Assembly: GCF_013426205.1 (NCBI RefSeq)
Contig: NC_089425.1
Coordinates: 4,526,001 to 4,590,000 of the forward strand
Direction: 5' to 3'
Source: Metarhizium brunneum
Taxonomy: Eukaryota; Ascomycota; Sordariomycetes; Hypocreales; Clavicipitaceae
DNA: 64,000 nt
Positions 1 through 11,032 of this stretch are shown piece after piece (position 1 is the stretch's first letter; every line of letters starts with the position of its first letter). A program made the translations under genes and the position numbers. The notes under the pieces were generated by a model. It was not told the origin of the DNA. It saw only the letters and a program-made list of their open reading frames with translations, and searched no databases.

Positions 1-510
1 AGATGCTCCCTGGCCTTGTGTCGTCCGTCTTGGTGTACGCGAACCTCTGACGGCGGGACCATCTGATCCGGCGCCGATGAAGCCGACAGCCTCGGCGTAA
101 CCGGGGTCAAGTCAACTGTCAATGGACTGCGAGGTCAAAGTTTGGACATGGAGGTGCCTGGCGGACGGCGGATCGTGGGTGTTGGTTGGCTCTATTGACT
201 CTACAAGACGGCGTCATTCAATTCCCGGCACGTGGCAAAGCCTTGTTTGGCTTCGGCCTTGTCTTGTCAAACGAAGCGCAATTGTATAATGACTATATTG
301 ATCCACTACATTCAATGTTGGTATTGATGTCTTGGGCCCTAGTTCTGATGCCTGATGCGCCCACGTCCCAAGCGCTCCCACCTACACATCAATTGATGTC
401 AACTACCCAATGTCGGCGTCCAGCGGAACATTGCCCTGGAGATGCATGTTGAATGCCCCCAGGCCTGTTGTGTCGGGCTGAACCCGGTGTGGCTTGGTTC
501 GCACTCTCGC
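1..510. other. Leading intergenic stretch
   Basis: I see no gene here. The only open frame, at 186-452 on the plus strand, begins at a non-ATG codon, and its translation has no recognisable domain, signal peptide or plausible splice structure. Confidence 0.5.
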
Positions 511-816
511 CTAGATTGAGCGCTTCGTGTCCTGCACAGCTTTCTGGGCTTCTTTAATCTCGGAAATACGCGTGTTGGTAATGCATTTCTTAAGCTCAGC
601 TGGCTTAGTCGTGTTTCGCTGTCCACACCTTTCTTTCAGGACCAAACACTCTGCTTGCGGCAGGTAGTAGCCTAAACCGTCGACTATAACCAGCTGATCT
701 TTAGGGCAGAGCCCTGTTGGCATCTCGTCCTTGCTCTGCACGCTCGCAGGAGCTGCAGTTGGTGTGGCGATGCAGGCGGCAGCAAAAGCAGCGACGAGGA
801 CAAGTGGATACTGCAT
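511..816 (-). CDS. Small secreted protein, 101 aa, four mature cysteines
   Basis: This is a single-exon frame. I place the start at the internal ATG (816) and not at the earlier in-frame codon near 930, because residues 1-17 then form a classic signal peptide (MQYPLVLVAAFAAACIATP) with an alanine/threonine-rich cleavage zone. The mature part of about 80 residues is hydrophilic, has four cysteines (in GLC, AEC, ERC and KKC) and one NTT glycosylation sequon, and ends in a lysine-rich tail. No domain is recognised. Size and secretion signal fit the broad class of fungal small secreted proteins, some of which act as effectors, but function is unknown. A chance ORF is possible; the signal peptide argues against it. 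Confidence 0.6.
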   Translation of the reverse strand: MQYPLVLVAAFAAACIATPTAAPASVQSKDEMPTGLCPKDQLVIVDGLGYYLPQAECLVLKERCGQRNTTKPAELKKCITNTRISEIKEAQKAVQDTKRSI

Positions 817-1455
817 TGTGATGACGGGGTGGCTTTGTCGTTGAATGATGATTGACTTGAGATGGAGATGATGGACGGCTTTTGCTGAGAAGCTATCGAG
901 TTTTTGTTGCGGGTTGGGTTGGGGATTCAACTCGGAGCGAATACAAGATGAAGGCTTGGTATTTATCCAATTTCGACCTGCTCACTTCACAACCATCTTG
1001 CCAGGGAAAAATGCTGCCTGTTGCTCATCATGCTAGGTGTGCATGATTGCAAATATTAAATGACTAACAGAATTGATAGAACCGACCAATTCCAACTCTC
1101 AGATAGATTATTATATTCATGCCAGGGTTGGTGCTCCGTACATGAGCGAATAACAGGCCATCTCCCAAAACATTCTTACTGCGATAAAGGGTATAATGCC
1201 AAGGAGTCCATTCAAGTAGCTCGGGCCATAATGCTTTGAATGATAAATTAACTATTCATGCCCTACCTCGTGATGCATCGCGAGAATAAAGTACCATTAC
1301 CAAAAAGTCACTCCACCAGACTGGCATATATCCTACCCGTGTTACCTTTTCAGAGTCTGCTTCTTGGGAGCTGTACATACATGCGCCAAAACCGAACCAA
1401 CTCACAGCCCATCAAGTCCTCATCAGAGTCACCGCTTCGGGTGTCTGTGGCACAG
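817..1455. other. Intergenic stretch
   Basis: It holds the promoter side of the small secreted protein gene and the region downstream of the decayed decarboxylase fragment. No supported gene is visible. Overlapping plus-strand frames between 1258 and 1759 have no protein-like features. Confidence 0.4.
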
Positions 1456-1862
1456 CTATCTTTTCGCGGCTCTGTATTTGCCTACTGTCCATACCCCCCA
1501 CAAACGTCGAGTCGGCATCTGCCTCTCCAAGTACCGCGTGAGAATCTCCTCACCCATCAACACCTCCACCATCCGTAGTCCCGGACCCTCGGTCCACGCT
1601 TCTTTGCTTAAGACCTCTTGCAGCTCAGCCCATGTTTCCACCGACCTGCTGAATGAGCGTTCAGGGCCGCCGAAAAAAGAAGGGCAGCGTGTAAAGGCCA
1701 TGTCGGGACATGATTGCACCTGGGCTTTGCCCCGTGGATACTCGTATCCGTTATTATGAACAAGGAATGACAGAATAACAGCATATATATTAAACTTCAC
1801 ATGGGCAATTGCTGATAGTCCCTGTGCGTCATCTGAAAGCTACCGTTCCCAATAAATAGCAT
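1456..1862 (-). pseudogene. Pyruvate-decarboxylase-like C-terminal relic
   Basis: Read on the minus strand, 1862 to about 1803 encodes LFIGNGSFQMT, the thiamine-diphosphate-binding GDGS-like segment of pyruvate/indolepyruvate decarboxylases. That frame hits a TGA. A second frame (1800 to 1456) then continues the family order with FLVHNNGYE (the NNxGYT loop), a PSFFGGPE stretch, SVETWAELQEVL and GPGLRMVEVLMGEE, the normal C-terminal order of the TPP domain. One frameshift near 1800, the lack of upstream domains and degeneration of the last 20 residues show that this is a remnant. The intact enzyme would be about 570-600 aa; only about 130 aa are visible. The family assignment comes from motif order read by eye. 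Confidence 0.55.
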
Positions 1863-3119
1863 CGTCCATGGTTGCTTGGGCCGCTCGGAGCATGATTTCC
1901 ACCGACTAGGCAGAATACATTGTGAATGAGCCAGCAATGGCAAGATTGGCACCAGGCTGCAACTTGGGCGCACCGAAGAATCCGTTGGATGAGCCCAGCC
2001 CCGTGGGTGACGTTGACTTGATGGACTACGGCTCAGACATCAATTGATGACACCGGTGACCGAAGCTTCGTCAGCCATGGGTCGCATTAAAAAAGTAGTG
2101 TAACTGGACGATCCAAGATGGCCGGGGCTGGGATACCTGTGAAGCTTCGGAATCGGAGCTGTCGGTGGTTCCGGCTGCTGTCTAGCGACTGGAATCCGAC
2201 GTATACGTTCAATGTTGCCTTATATTTGTTGGCAGCACGGGCGGGGAACGCAACCGTAAGCTCACTGATCCCCTTTAGGGCGGATCGGGCAAGGAGGGGC
2301 AAGAGTCCATGTCAATGCATCTGCTCTTCTCGTCTTCTTAAGCGGTCCGGATCGATAGGTGCAGCTGGTCGCCTGGGTTTTCCTGCGGCAGCGTCATCAT
2401 ACTGGTCGCGAGTGGTTGCAGGCCAGGAGCCGCCTGTGCGGTGGCATTGTCCTTGCATCCGCCTCTTCCTAATATTCTGCCTACAGCAGTGCAGACATGA
2501 GCCCATGGGCCATGATGAGGGTTGGCGGAGTGGCGCGTCACTCCGAATACAACTTACAAGAAGCCGGCGCCATCTTTCGGCGTGACGGACGTTGCTCCGA
2601 CTGCAGTCCGGGGACACCCCGGCAGGGGCTCTTGCATGAGAACATGATACTTGATCAGGCTAAACCTGACCTGGCCCTTCATGTTCCGGCTCTCGGTAAA
2701 TTCCCGTCATTGATGCCATGTTGGCCCTGCGCATCCGGCCTTCCCCACTGTCGTCCCGTCCCCATCGACAAAGCGAATGCGAGTGCGAGGTTGACGTAAG
2801 CTTCAACCGCTGAGACGGGTGCTCGGAGACATTGTCAAAGTCCTGAATCTGAAGCACTTGAACAAGAAGAAAACACAATAACCTGCGGAGCACAGTTTGG
2901 CCGAATGGCCCAACGCAACGCGTGTCGAGAGTAACACGCTTGTGGAGTATGCGTGGCCTATGTTGTTGGCATGGCAGGCAGCATTTCTCTCGGGAATTTG
3001 TATAAAACCTGATAGGTGCCTGTTGTTTGGTATCCCGTGCCCTCGACACAGACGATGAAATACAGGCGCACGCCCCTTGGCCGCCATTCTACTCCCACTC
3101 CCTCACGCGCAGCTGCATC
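1863..3119. other. Intergenic stretch without a supported gene
   Basis: Several overlapping frames occur on both strands between 2087 and 3087, but they shadow each other, lack domains and have no consistent splice structure. The last few hundred bases are the likely promoter of the af470-like gene. Confidence 0.4.
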
Positions 3120-4035
3120 ATGTCCACCAACTTTACAGGTCGACTCTCGCCTTCAGATGGGCCCCATCAATTCGGCCCGAAGAGCATTTATTCGGTGAGT
3201 TACTCCGCAGACTCCACGACTTTCCCGACATGGAAGCCGTGTAGGAGGTCACTTGCTGATTCGATGGCAGAAATATGTTTTGCGTGTTTCCCGCCTACAT
3301 GGCGTTGTGAAATACGCCCTTTTCCAACTCGTCATTTCCCTTCTTGTTCCGAGCAAGTATGCCATCATACCTTGCGCCATAGTCATTCTTTGCTTCACTG
3401 CAAATATAATCATCCACGCGACTACACCATGCACCGGTGTCAACCCCTTCATGGAGAATGTCGTCTTGGGCCGCACCACGAGCCAAGTACCCTTCTCAGA
3501 CGGCAGTTTCGGATCCGAGCCGGCCGCGCAGGGCCTCGTCGTCTTTAACCTGGGCATCCAGTATAACCATCCCCTGGGGCCCCTTTGCCCGCTGGGAATG
3601 GAGATTGCCGATCGCTTTCAAAAGATGAACAAGGACATGCTCCGGCGACGTGAGGAGCTGGGCCTTTTGAGCGTCAACTATTGGAAGGGCGCCACGGCCG
3701 ACAGTGAAAACATGGCAGTGATTACCTACTACTTTCGCAATGTGGAAAGCATCCATCGCTTTGCGCATGAGCCGTTGCACCGGGCCACGTGGGATTGGTA
3801 CAAGTCCCACAACCCGACTCACATTGGCATCTATCACGAGACCTTTATCGTGCCAGAAAAGGCCTATGAGTCGATATACGAGAACTGCAGCCCCATCGGC
3901 TTGGGAAGAGGGTCTGTCAAGTCTGTTCATGGCAAGTCGGGGAACAGTTGGGTAAACACTTTGGTCAGCGCCGACACCCCGGCCCTCAAGTCACAGACTG
4001 CCAGGTTGGCTGGCTCTCTCCGGAAAACCGCTTGA
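3120..4035 (+). CDS. af470-like (DUF4188) monooxygenase family protein
   Basis: There are two exons, 3120-3194 and 3271-4035. The 76-bp intron starts GTGAGT and ends GGCAG, and the product is 279 aa. The N-terminus (MSTNFTGRLSPSDGPHQFG) precedes a hydrophobic stretch at about residues 40-85 that likely spans the membrane once or twice. The second half matches the DUF4188 fold: NPFMENVVLGRTTS, an NYWKGATADSEN segment, YYFRNVESIHRFAHEPLHR, and HIGIYHETF, the usual H-E pair of this heme-free monooxygenase-like group. Members include the fumagillin-cluster monooxygenase Af470, but most are of unknown substrate. No polyketide synthase or terpene cyclase lies nearby, so a cluster role is not supported. 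The family call is good; the reaction is unknown. Confidence 0.75.
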
Positions 4036-4678
4036 AAGCCTTGCTGGCACTTGCTAGAGTTGGTTGGTTTCGTTGCCGAGTTGCTGCAACCACAACATGG
4101 GCAGCGAGTATGTCATGCTAGCAGAGGAAGCTTCCCGCAGGCTGTAAACCGCTGTTTCTAGATTCAGATGCTCGACATGAGCTGCGGTAACGTGATGAGA
4201 GTCGTATTATGGCTATTATTTGGGAATATTCACTGTAAGCACAGGCGCCGAGTTGAGAACAGCTCGCGTTGTGCCTTGTACCAGTTATTAGTTCATCTGT
4301 CCTCGGCCAACTTGAACCGGTAATACCAGAGGCAAGCACACGGGAGATTAATTGCCTTTTTTTAAAAAAGCAAAAAAAAACAAAAAAAAAAACAAATGAT
4401 AATAGTAAAAAGAGCCACGGTATTTACCAAGAGCGGGATTACTGTTTCCCGTCCCGAAAGCCTTTGCCATTCCCGCACGAATTTGTCCGACCGCTTCTGT
4501 GTCGGGCTTTCTTACCCACAATTCGATTGTGTCATCAGACTGCAGCCTCGGCCGTCAACATGTTCTTGACTGTATAAGACCAGACGCAAAACCAAGTGTT
4601 TGTGCCATCGCTTGTCCCTGTTCTGCGTCGTCACTCTTTATCCATCTGTACAAGCCGCCATTCTTTCCTCGCACGACA
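4036..4678. other. Intergenic stretch
   Basis: It contains the 3' side of the af470-like gene and an A-rich tract at about 4365-4396. No gene is seen. Confidence 0.5.
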
Positions 4679-5015
4679 ATGCCTCGACCGATAGAGCCCT
4701 CTCTGCGAGGAAATGTGCAATATCGATGGCTGCAATTATCCATTTAACTCTTCGGCGCCGTGCTGCTGGTCTTCTTTACCGTGGCTTTCACTGCAGCCGT
4801 CCTGCGACTACCGTTGCCGAGGGTCTTGGAATTGCTTACCCGCTGGGGGCCGGGCGGCGCGGAACAGTACGAAGAAATGATTTCCGTCATCTACATCGTT
4901 TGGGGCTACTTTCTCCTTCGGGCGGCCGACAGTCCTTTTGACCACGAACTCTTTCTCGACTTTTCTCTTCACGCCAACGTGGCTCACTTTTCGCTGATGA
5001 CTGCCATGGCAGTGT
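4679..5015 (+). pseudogene. DUF6632-like small membrane protein, broken
   Basis: The ATG at 4679 opens MPRPIEPSLRGNVQYRW, followed by an in-frame TAA at 4745-4747. The same frame then runs on as LFGAVLLVFFTVAFTAAVL, an EEMISVIYIVWGYFLLRAA helix, SPFDHELFLDFSLHANVAH and FSLMTAMA. The order (N-terminal helix, Q/EMI-x-IY-x-x-x-G-x-F-LLRAA, x-N-x-x-H) resembles DUF6632 four-helix membrane proteins. TAA could derive from CAA by one C-to-T change. After 5015 the frame enters AT-rich DNA. A further open stretch at about 5100-5340 contains AALHVAALYSVIYAKARFAA, which might be the missing C-terminal part behind a weak intron. I judge it non-functional; a sequencing error or an unusual intron are alternatives. 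Confidence 0.5.
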
Positions 5016-6166
5016 TGAAGCTTAAACTTTTATATATATTATTTTAAAGGATTTTAATATAAATATAAACCGGGTTCCATAAGAAATAATAGCGGCACAG
5101 GGCAGACTGGACAAAATGAGCACGAAGCCGCCCTGCATGTCGCGGCCCTTTACTCCGTCATCTATGCAAAGGCGCGATTTGCTGCAGCATTGCCGGAGAG
5201 CTGCTTGGGGGGCTCGCAAGCACTATTTTCTGAGGCATTATGTATTGAATACTTGACTGCTCTGAGTCTGGATAGACAAGCGAGTACTCCTCGTATCGTA
5301 AAGCAAGTTACGGCTTCTCTAAATATATCTATTTCCCTCTCGAGCCTGTACTATTCGACCGTATAACATATCAAAAGTATTATGTTGCTTGGCGTTGTTG
5401 GCATAAGGGTACTAACTGTTGTATCGCGGCATTTTATTTCGTACCAGTTTAACTTGTCAGAAATATTCTTAACACGATAAATACCGTGTTTATCGCTATT
5501 TTTTAGTTGTTATTTAGATACTTCTTATTTCGTATAATTAGCGCCCGGGGCGCTATTACGCTCGATCCGTCGCGTCTATAATAATCTACGCTAAAACTCG
5601 TAGTTGTAGTATATTACAAGCTTTATATATACTGCTGTATAAAGTCTAAATGCTTGTCTACTCGAGTATAATAGCCGTGCGCATCAGGCTTCGTATAAAG
5701 GCGGCTATACATAATAATGCCAACTAAAATTCTAGTCTTTGTATTCTAAAAGAAGCTAAGTTAATAATAATTCTTATAACGTAATATATCCACGACTACT
5801 AGTTATATCAGGAAGCTGAAAAAAGACCGATCTCGGTAAACTACCAATAGCAGAGATAGTAGCGGATAGTCTTATATAAGCCCTTAGTAGTCAACTATTT
5901 AAGGCCTTTGTCAAGCGACTTGGTCTGGTAAATATAAAAGAAAGACTAAGTTAATAGAAACTCAAAGAAATAGATACTAAGACTTTATAAAATATATTTA
6001 AACTACTTAAATTATAATAATTCTTAATAGTATAAGTGTAAGGGACTGGCTATACTTGCGGCTATATATATACGTTACTAAATAGTAAGAATAAACTTAA
6101 AAAAAAGAGAAAAAAAAAGGGTTTATTTCCTCTTTTTTCCTCTTAATATACTTTACTTTAACCTAA

Positions 6167-6293
6167 GTTTTATTTATATTAAGTCTAGTTTAGCTCTGCT
6201 TAAAATCTTATATAAACCTAATAGTTTATATTAGCCTAGAGTTTATTTATACTAGGTCTAGTCTGGCTCCGCCTAGGATCCTACCTAGACCTG
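6167..6293. repeat. Two-copy tandem repeat with RIP-type differences
   Basis: Copies at about 6167-6220 and 6241-6293 (54 and 53 bp) align end to end with a single one-base gap. All the differences I see are C/T or G/A. The second copy keeps C and G where the first has T and A, for example GGCTCCGCCTAGG against AGCTCTGCTTAAA. Confidence 0.7.
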
Positions 6294-6446
6294 AGCCTAC
6301 AGCTTGAGTCTATAACAATAAGCCTAATAGCTAGGACTTAAAAGTTAGATTTTTTTAAATAAGGCTACTTTTATTAATTAAATAAGCAAACTTAATATAA
6401 TTACTAAATATTATAAAATTATTAATATTAGTAGTTAAAAGGCTAG

Positions 6447-6476
6447 CTAGCTACCCTGATTTTATCAGGTAGCTAG
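6447..6476. repeat. Short perfect-stem hairpin
   Basis: CTAGCTACCCTGAT (6447-6460) pairs with ATCAGGTAGCTAG (6464-6476), with one extra C and a TTT loop. It stands out as GC-richer than its surroundings and may be a transposon end or recombination footprint. Confidence 0.5.
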
Positions 6477-7069
6477 AAAGTTTTTTAAATTAAGAATAAA
6501 ATAATATATTATAACTTTTTATCTTTATATTTCTTATTAGTTTTATAAGGGAATAATATTACTAGTAATAAAATATAATTTATATATATTTAAAAGTTTA
6601 AGAAAAAAAAAGCTATTACTTATATATAACTTAATATTATAGCTTTTATAATTAAAATTATTATTTTAAGTAATTTATATTATAAATTATTTTATAAGCT
6701 TAGCTAATAATATTAAAATAAAATAATATTAATTTAATTAAGTAAAGTAATTATAAGCCAGGATATATTAGTCCGACTAAACAATACTATATTATAGGCT
6801 AATAATTATCACAATATTTCTAACACCTAGTTATCTGTGTAACAGGTTAGGCTGTTAAAGTGCACTCGGCTGACGCCGATACAATAACGCTACCAAATAA
6901 AAGTCTTATAATTTGCCCCGAAGTATAAACTATATAAATAGGTAGCTTGCTTCTCAAGAGCTTCTAGTTCTTCTCTTCTGCAATACAATCAATGTGTTGG
7001 TTTGTAACACATTTCTGGCTAGCTGAATAAGCCCTGTGCCCCTTACAATCTGCTTCCAGGACGTAACAA

Positions 7070-8494
7070 TTATTTCCAGCCTGGAATTCCCAAATTATCT
7101 GGAGACGATTGCTTTATTTCCTTATCAACTGCACTAGGGCCAGTATTTGTACAATCGGTAATTTCCTTTGTCGCCAGCCATGTTAGATTATAAATAATAT
7201 TATAGCACTTTAAAGATAATTGGAATATAACTGGCCAAAGTAATTTCGAGAGCATCGGCCTGTTATAGATATTCAACTTACTGGTGTTATCAAAGTTTCT
7301 TGTGTAGTTGGTGTTTCGTTATTTGAAGTACGGATTTCAAGAAAAACGCGGCGCATTCTTTGTATCTGGCCAGGCGTAAACTCAGTTTGGCAAGCGCTTT
7401 ATACTATATTAGTTATCTTTATATACACGTATTAATAAGCTTCTAGTACTTACTCTAGGTTATAAGTCATAATATTATTCACAGGATCTGGGCCTGGACT
7501 CCCCACATTCGGAAGGTTGTCTGGACACGAATCAACTATCGTGAAGCCTTTACCTAATCCAGGCTTCTCGCTGCAAATTCTCTTTGGACCGCCGCCTGAA
7601 CAACTAAGTCTCGCCGCCGCACATTTTGCGTAATTTTTATGACGATTTAGAACGTGCGAAGGAGTGTCATCAATGCCATCGCCAGGGTCACTGCAGATTG
7701 TCTCTAGCGTGCGATTCTCGATTGGAATTTTTTCATAATCCGTAAAGGTGTGGAGGAGGCCTAGCCAGTGGCCAACTTCATGGACACAAGTTGTCCCTAT
7801 CAAGTTCAAAATCGTAGTCCCCGTACTGCTGGTACTCTTATACGGCGGGCTGTCTGGCAAACTGTGTACCGATACGTAGATGCCATCGCGTGTAATCTGA
7901 TCCTTAGTATGATGAGAATTATAATCAGGACTAATTGTCGAGTCCGGGAACGGCAATGTCGCTTTGCCTAAGAGTTTTAAAGGAGGTTCCTCAACAATAT
8001 ATATATTGAGGCTAGAATAGCTGCCTCTATGTAAGGCAGTTTTCATTTGTACCTCCTTACGACCCCGACTCCAATGAGAATTAGCTGTTCTGCTAATATT
8101 ACGGAGTATAAAGGTAATCTTAGCGGGACTAAATAGGTTATTTAAATGTTTCATTTGCTTATATATAGTCCCAGTCTATTAATATTAGTATTAACTTAAA
8201 AAACTAAGGAATTTTACTTACGCTAACAAAGTTTTGCAGCTTTTCTTGAGACGGCGCCACGATATGCATAAAAGTATCGATATAGAGACATTCCTCACTT
8301 ATAGCGCTTTGCCTCTTCTGAATAGTAGCACTAGCATTTGTGAAGTGTACTATATTTATAGCTTCTGCACTAGGTGAGTCGGTACCACATTTATTCTTGA
8401 ATATATCATCTAACCCAGAAGGAATACTAGGCGATTGTCCTATAGATGTAGTAGCCATAAGGCCGAGTAGAAGAGTAATAATTTGAGAAGGCAT
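7070..8494 (-). CDS. Secreted M43-family zinc metalloprotease
   Basis: Four exons are predicted: 8494-8222, 8157-7454, 7396-7282 and 7165-7070. All have GT-AG introns and matching phases, giving 395 aa. Residues 1-20 ([20 protein letters not shown]) form a signal peptide, so the protein is likely exported. The catalytic zinc site [13 protein letters not shown] is the M43 pappalysin-type HExxHxxGxxH, followed by the [12 protein letters not shown] segment. VNNIMTY (the Met-turn region) and [15 protein letters not shown] lie near the C-terminus, in family order. The last 31 residues of exon 4 are a low-similarity tail, so exon 4 is the least certain; translation could instead stop just after exon 3. 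It is an intact gene lying inside RIP-degraded DNA. Relatives degrade extracellular proteins in saprophytic and pathogenic fungi. Confidence 0.82.
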
Positions 8495-9045
8495 ATTGAG
8501 AGCCAAGAATAAAGACAAGACAGCAATTGTAAGAAGATAGTAGATAAAGAAGTATAAGAAAAAGGCTAGATTCTGTAAAGCGAGAATGCTTTTATAACTA
8601 GTAAAATACTTACTTATATTTACTCCACTCTTCTGGGTTAACTTGAAGACCCCCAAGTAACTTCGTATAAGCGTTTTAGGGCAAATCACAAAAGATCCAC
8701 TTATTACTCGTGCCACGCCCTTACTTTTTAAGGCTCTGAAGGTGCAGGCAAAGACCGGAACTAAAAAAGTAGGGGCGTAGCACGAGTACTCAGTTTTTCG
8801 TCTATCTCTGATCGGTTTCTAGCCCCTGCTATGACGAATCTACTATCCTTCCCACACCTTATAAAATGAGCATAAATAGCCCCTCTGCATTGATAGTAGC
8901 AGCACTGCGGCATTTACATGTCGTGTTAATGCTAGCAGTATCGGCTGTTTCTGTTTAACAGCCCCCTGTACGCCCCGCAGCTAAAATGCCAGCGTATGCT
9001 TTACAATCCCGGCGCATAATCCTTTTGCTCCAGGTTCAATACCAC
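8495..9045. other. Upstream region of the metalloprotease
   Basis: No gene is seen. It includes the promoter side of the M43 gene and a compact palindromic repeat at 8706-8787. Confidence 0.4.
8706..8787. repeat. 82-bp palindromic repeat (ACTCGTGCCACGCCC family)
   Basis: The left arm starts ACTCGTGCCACGCCCTTAC at 8706. The right arm ends at 8787 and is its near-perfect reverse complement (about 22 of 24 positions). The spacer carries GGTGCAGGCAAAGACC. A related 76-bp palindrome lies at 51289-51364, and single arms lie at 44470-44493 and 54514-54541. It sits about 210 bp upstream of the metalloprotease start codon. Confidence 0.7.
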
Positions 9046-9381
9046 TTATTTCAGCGTTAATTCTTGTGCTTTATACACCGTGATAGTATATGCGGGGCGA
9101 AGAGGGAAGTTAATGCGCAAATAGTTATATTTTTTATATTTGAATTGCCTGGTAACAAGAAAAATAGGAATATAATAAGTGCCAGGGAACTTAGGCCTAT
9201 GGTAACTATCGACTTCTACTATAATTATACTTAGTGTATCTTTGGTGGGATCATGACCCTCCCTCCAGATAATATCCCTCACCGTCCCTATAGACCTGTT
9301 TACCTGTCGAATAAAACTGCCTCTGTTAATTGAAACTGTTACAGCACTATCACGACCTTGCCTGAGGCACCCACAGAGCAC
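9046..9381 (-). pseudogene. PIF1/Helitron-type helicase C-terminal relic
   Basis: The minus-strand frame holds GTVRDIIWREGHDPTKD and FPLRPAYTITVYKAQELTL. The second is the PIF1-like helicase motif normally read as FPL-R-x-AY-AIT-x-H-K-S-Q-G-x-T, here with several substitutions (for example H-to-Y, and QG-to-QE). The frame stops right after this motif and has no upstream helicase domains. It is probably a leftover of a Helitron or PIF1-like gene. Only about 110 aa remain of a protein normally above 1000 aa. Confidence 0.6.
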
Positions 9382-10392
9382 GGACTATCAGTCTACTATA
9401 TAGTTATAGCCCTAGATAGCTTCTTCTTCCCTCCTCCTTAAGGCACAATTATGTTATTACCTGTACCCTAGGTTCGCCCCGTGATAATCACGCGAGATTA
9501 TAATACAAAATGCTAAATAAGCTCGAAGGAAGGGTAGAATAAACCGCCGCAGATCTCCCGGTAAATTCCACGGTCAATCAATGCCGAGACCCGTTGTATT
9601 ACTGTAGCGAGTCGAACTTTATAGTGGAGTGGAGAATTAGAATTACTAAGTATCGACTAAGTACCCATCGCATAAAACATTTCAAGTAGCTCGCATAATA
9701 AAAGGGAGAATAGGGGAAGTTTTGGTGGAATATTCATCAACTTTATCTTGGTGCTGGCTGGCCGCCACTTGACAAGGCTTGATAGGCGGATCCAAAATAC
9801 TACTCGGCCTAGTTATGGATCTCTCTGGTGTCGTCGAAATGACACGAGGTCAGACAGCGAAGTATATTTATCTGTTATTTGAGATAGGGTGCCCAATAAC
9901 TCGCGAGAAGATCTTATTGGCATATCTGATAATGCGCGTTCGTTACAAATAGCCGTTATAATAGCATAACGTAAATCTTAGAAAGCAGGTGGAGTTTATA
10001 TACTTGTCGCATAATGCCTATTACTTATCTGCGACTTAGTGGATTTGAGTGTAGTTACACACTTAGCCGCTAGGTAATAGGCACTGCCTTGAAGGAAGTG
10101 CATAACTACTTTAGCCAATTTGTGACTTTACCAGATAATATGCCAGATAATGCAGGTGGAGCTGGGCATAACTCGAGAAGACATATATAGAATCAACAAG
10201 AATTCACAATGGCAATAATCTTACCTGTACTAACTTTGGGAAAGTAAAGGTACTTACTTAGTTGAGTATATATATTCGTACAAACCTCAATAGTTCGTTT
10301 AGATACCGCAACACTAATATTGTATAACCAATTGGACACACTATATTTATTTGCACTTGCTATCTAATGCCCTCATTTTATCATAATAAGCC
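9382..10392. other. AT-leaning intergenic stretch
   Basis: No open frame above background was found. It may include further decayed helicase or transposon sequence, but no motif can be read. Confidence 0.4.
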
Positions 10393-10851
10393 ATGAAGTG
10401 TGTTATTCTTTTTAGCTTTGCAAGCGCGGCAGTACCGGCCACGGTCAGTGCGGTTGCCCCGACGCTAGCGTGTAGCATTGCAACTGCTCCTGCATGTGTC
10501 CCAATACCGTCCCATGTAGGGCAGCAAGAACAACCACCCAAAAATGGGGCGCTATTAGAGGAGCATTAGCAGGATATGCCTCTAGGCGAGAGAATGCTTT
10601 GGTACCCGCCGCCCTCCACCTATCCCAAGGCCTGTATAAAACAACGCACTGATAAAGACTGCGGTACGGAATGGTACTGCGCCTCCTTTGGTCCATCGCG
10701 AGACCAAACCGACAAGCAGTTTAACTCTACAAAAGCATGCCTTAAGGCGCACAAATCCCGGGTTGAGAAGCTGCCTTGGTTGCCTGATATAAATTGCGAT
10801 CTGCCATGTACTAAAAACTGGTGGTACCAACAAGTACTGCAACGCTATTAA
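10393..10851 (+). CDS. Cysteine-rich secreted protein gene with internal stop or short intron
   Basis: The ATG at 10393 opens a secretion-like N-terminus (MKCVILFSFASAAVPATVSA) and stays open for 58 codons to a TAG at 10567. The same frame is open again from 10570 to 10851 and encodes a cysteine-rich segment with KACIKQRTDKDCGTEWYC, STKACLKAH and DINCDLPC. Two readings fit. A 54-bp in-frame GT-AG intron (10516-10569, weak GTAGGG donor, acceptor ATTAG) would yield a secreted protein of 134 aa. Alternatively the TAG is a nonsense change. The cysteine spacing and short length resemble effector-type fungal secreted proteins; no named family is recognised. It is flanked by a MITE and AT-rich DNA. 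Confidence 0.5.
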
Positions 10852-10927
10852 AAACTTTGTTAGCAACCAAGTGGACTAATCGTGCCCGCCTTGTATTTTA
10901 GGTCCTGACAAGGTTTATGCGCATTTA

Positions 10928-10994
10928 TACACTTCAACCCCTGTTTAATTGACTACCTGTAACCTAATAAAATTAATAAAGCAGGGTTTTATAG

Positions 10995-11032
<38 letters not shown>

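Larger units (their letters stand above)
5030..7069. repeat. AT-rich, RIP-degraded repeat block
   Basis: The block is very AT-rich with almost no open frames, and TA, ATA and TTA words dominate. Islands of less mutated sequence remain (about 5540-5600, 6260-6320 and 6820-6900). No coding potential survives, and no clear terminal repeats were found, so the parent element is not identified. Confidence 0.6.

Noticed and set aside
3120..4035. Fumagillin-type cluster around the af470-like gene
   Set aside because: No terpene cyclase, polyketide synthase or methionine aminopeptidase gene is adjacent.
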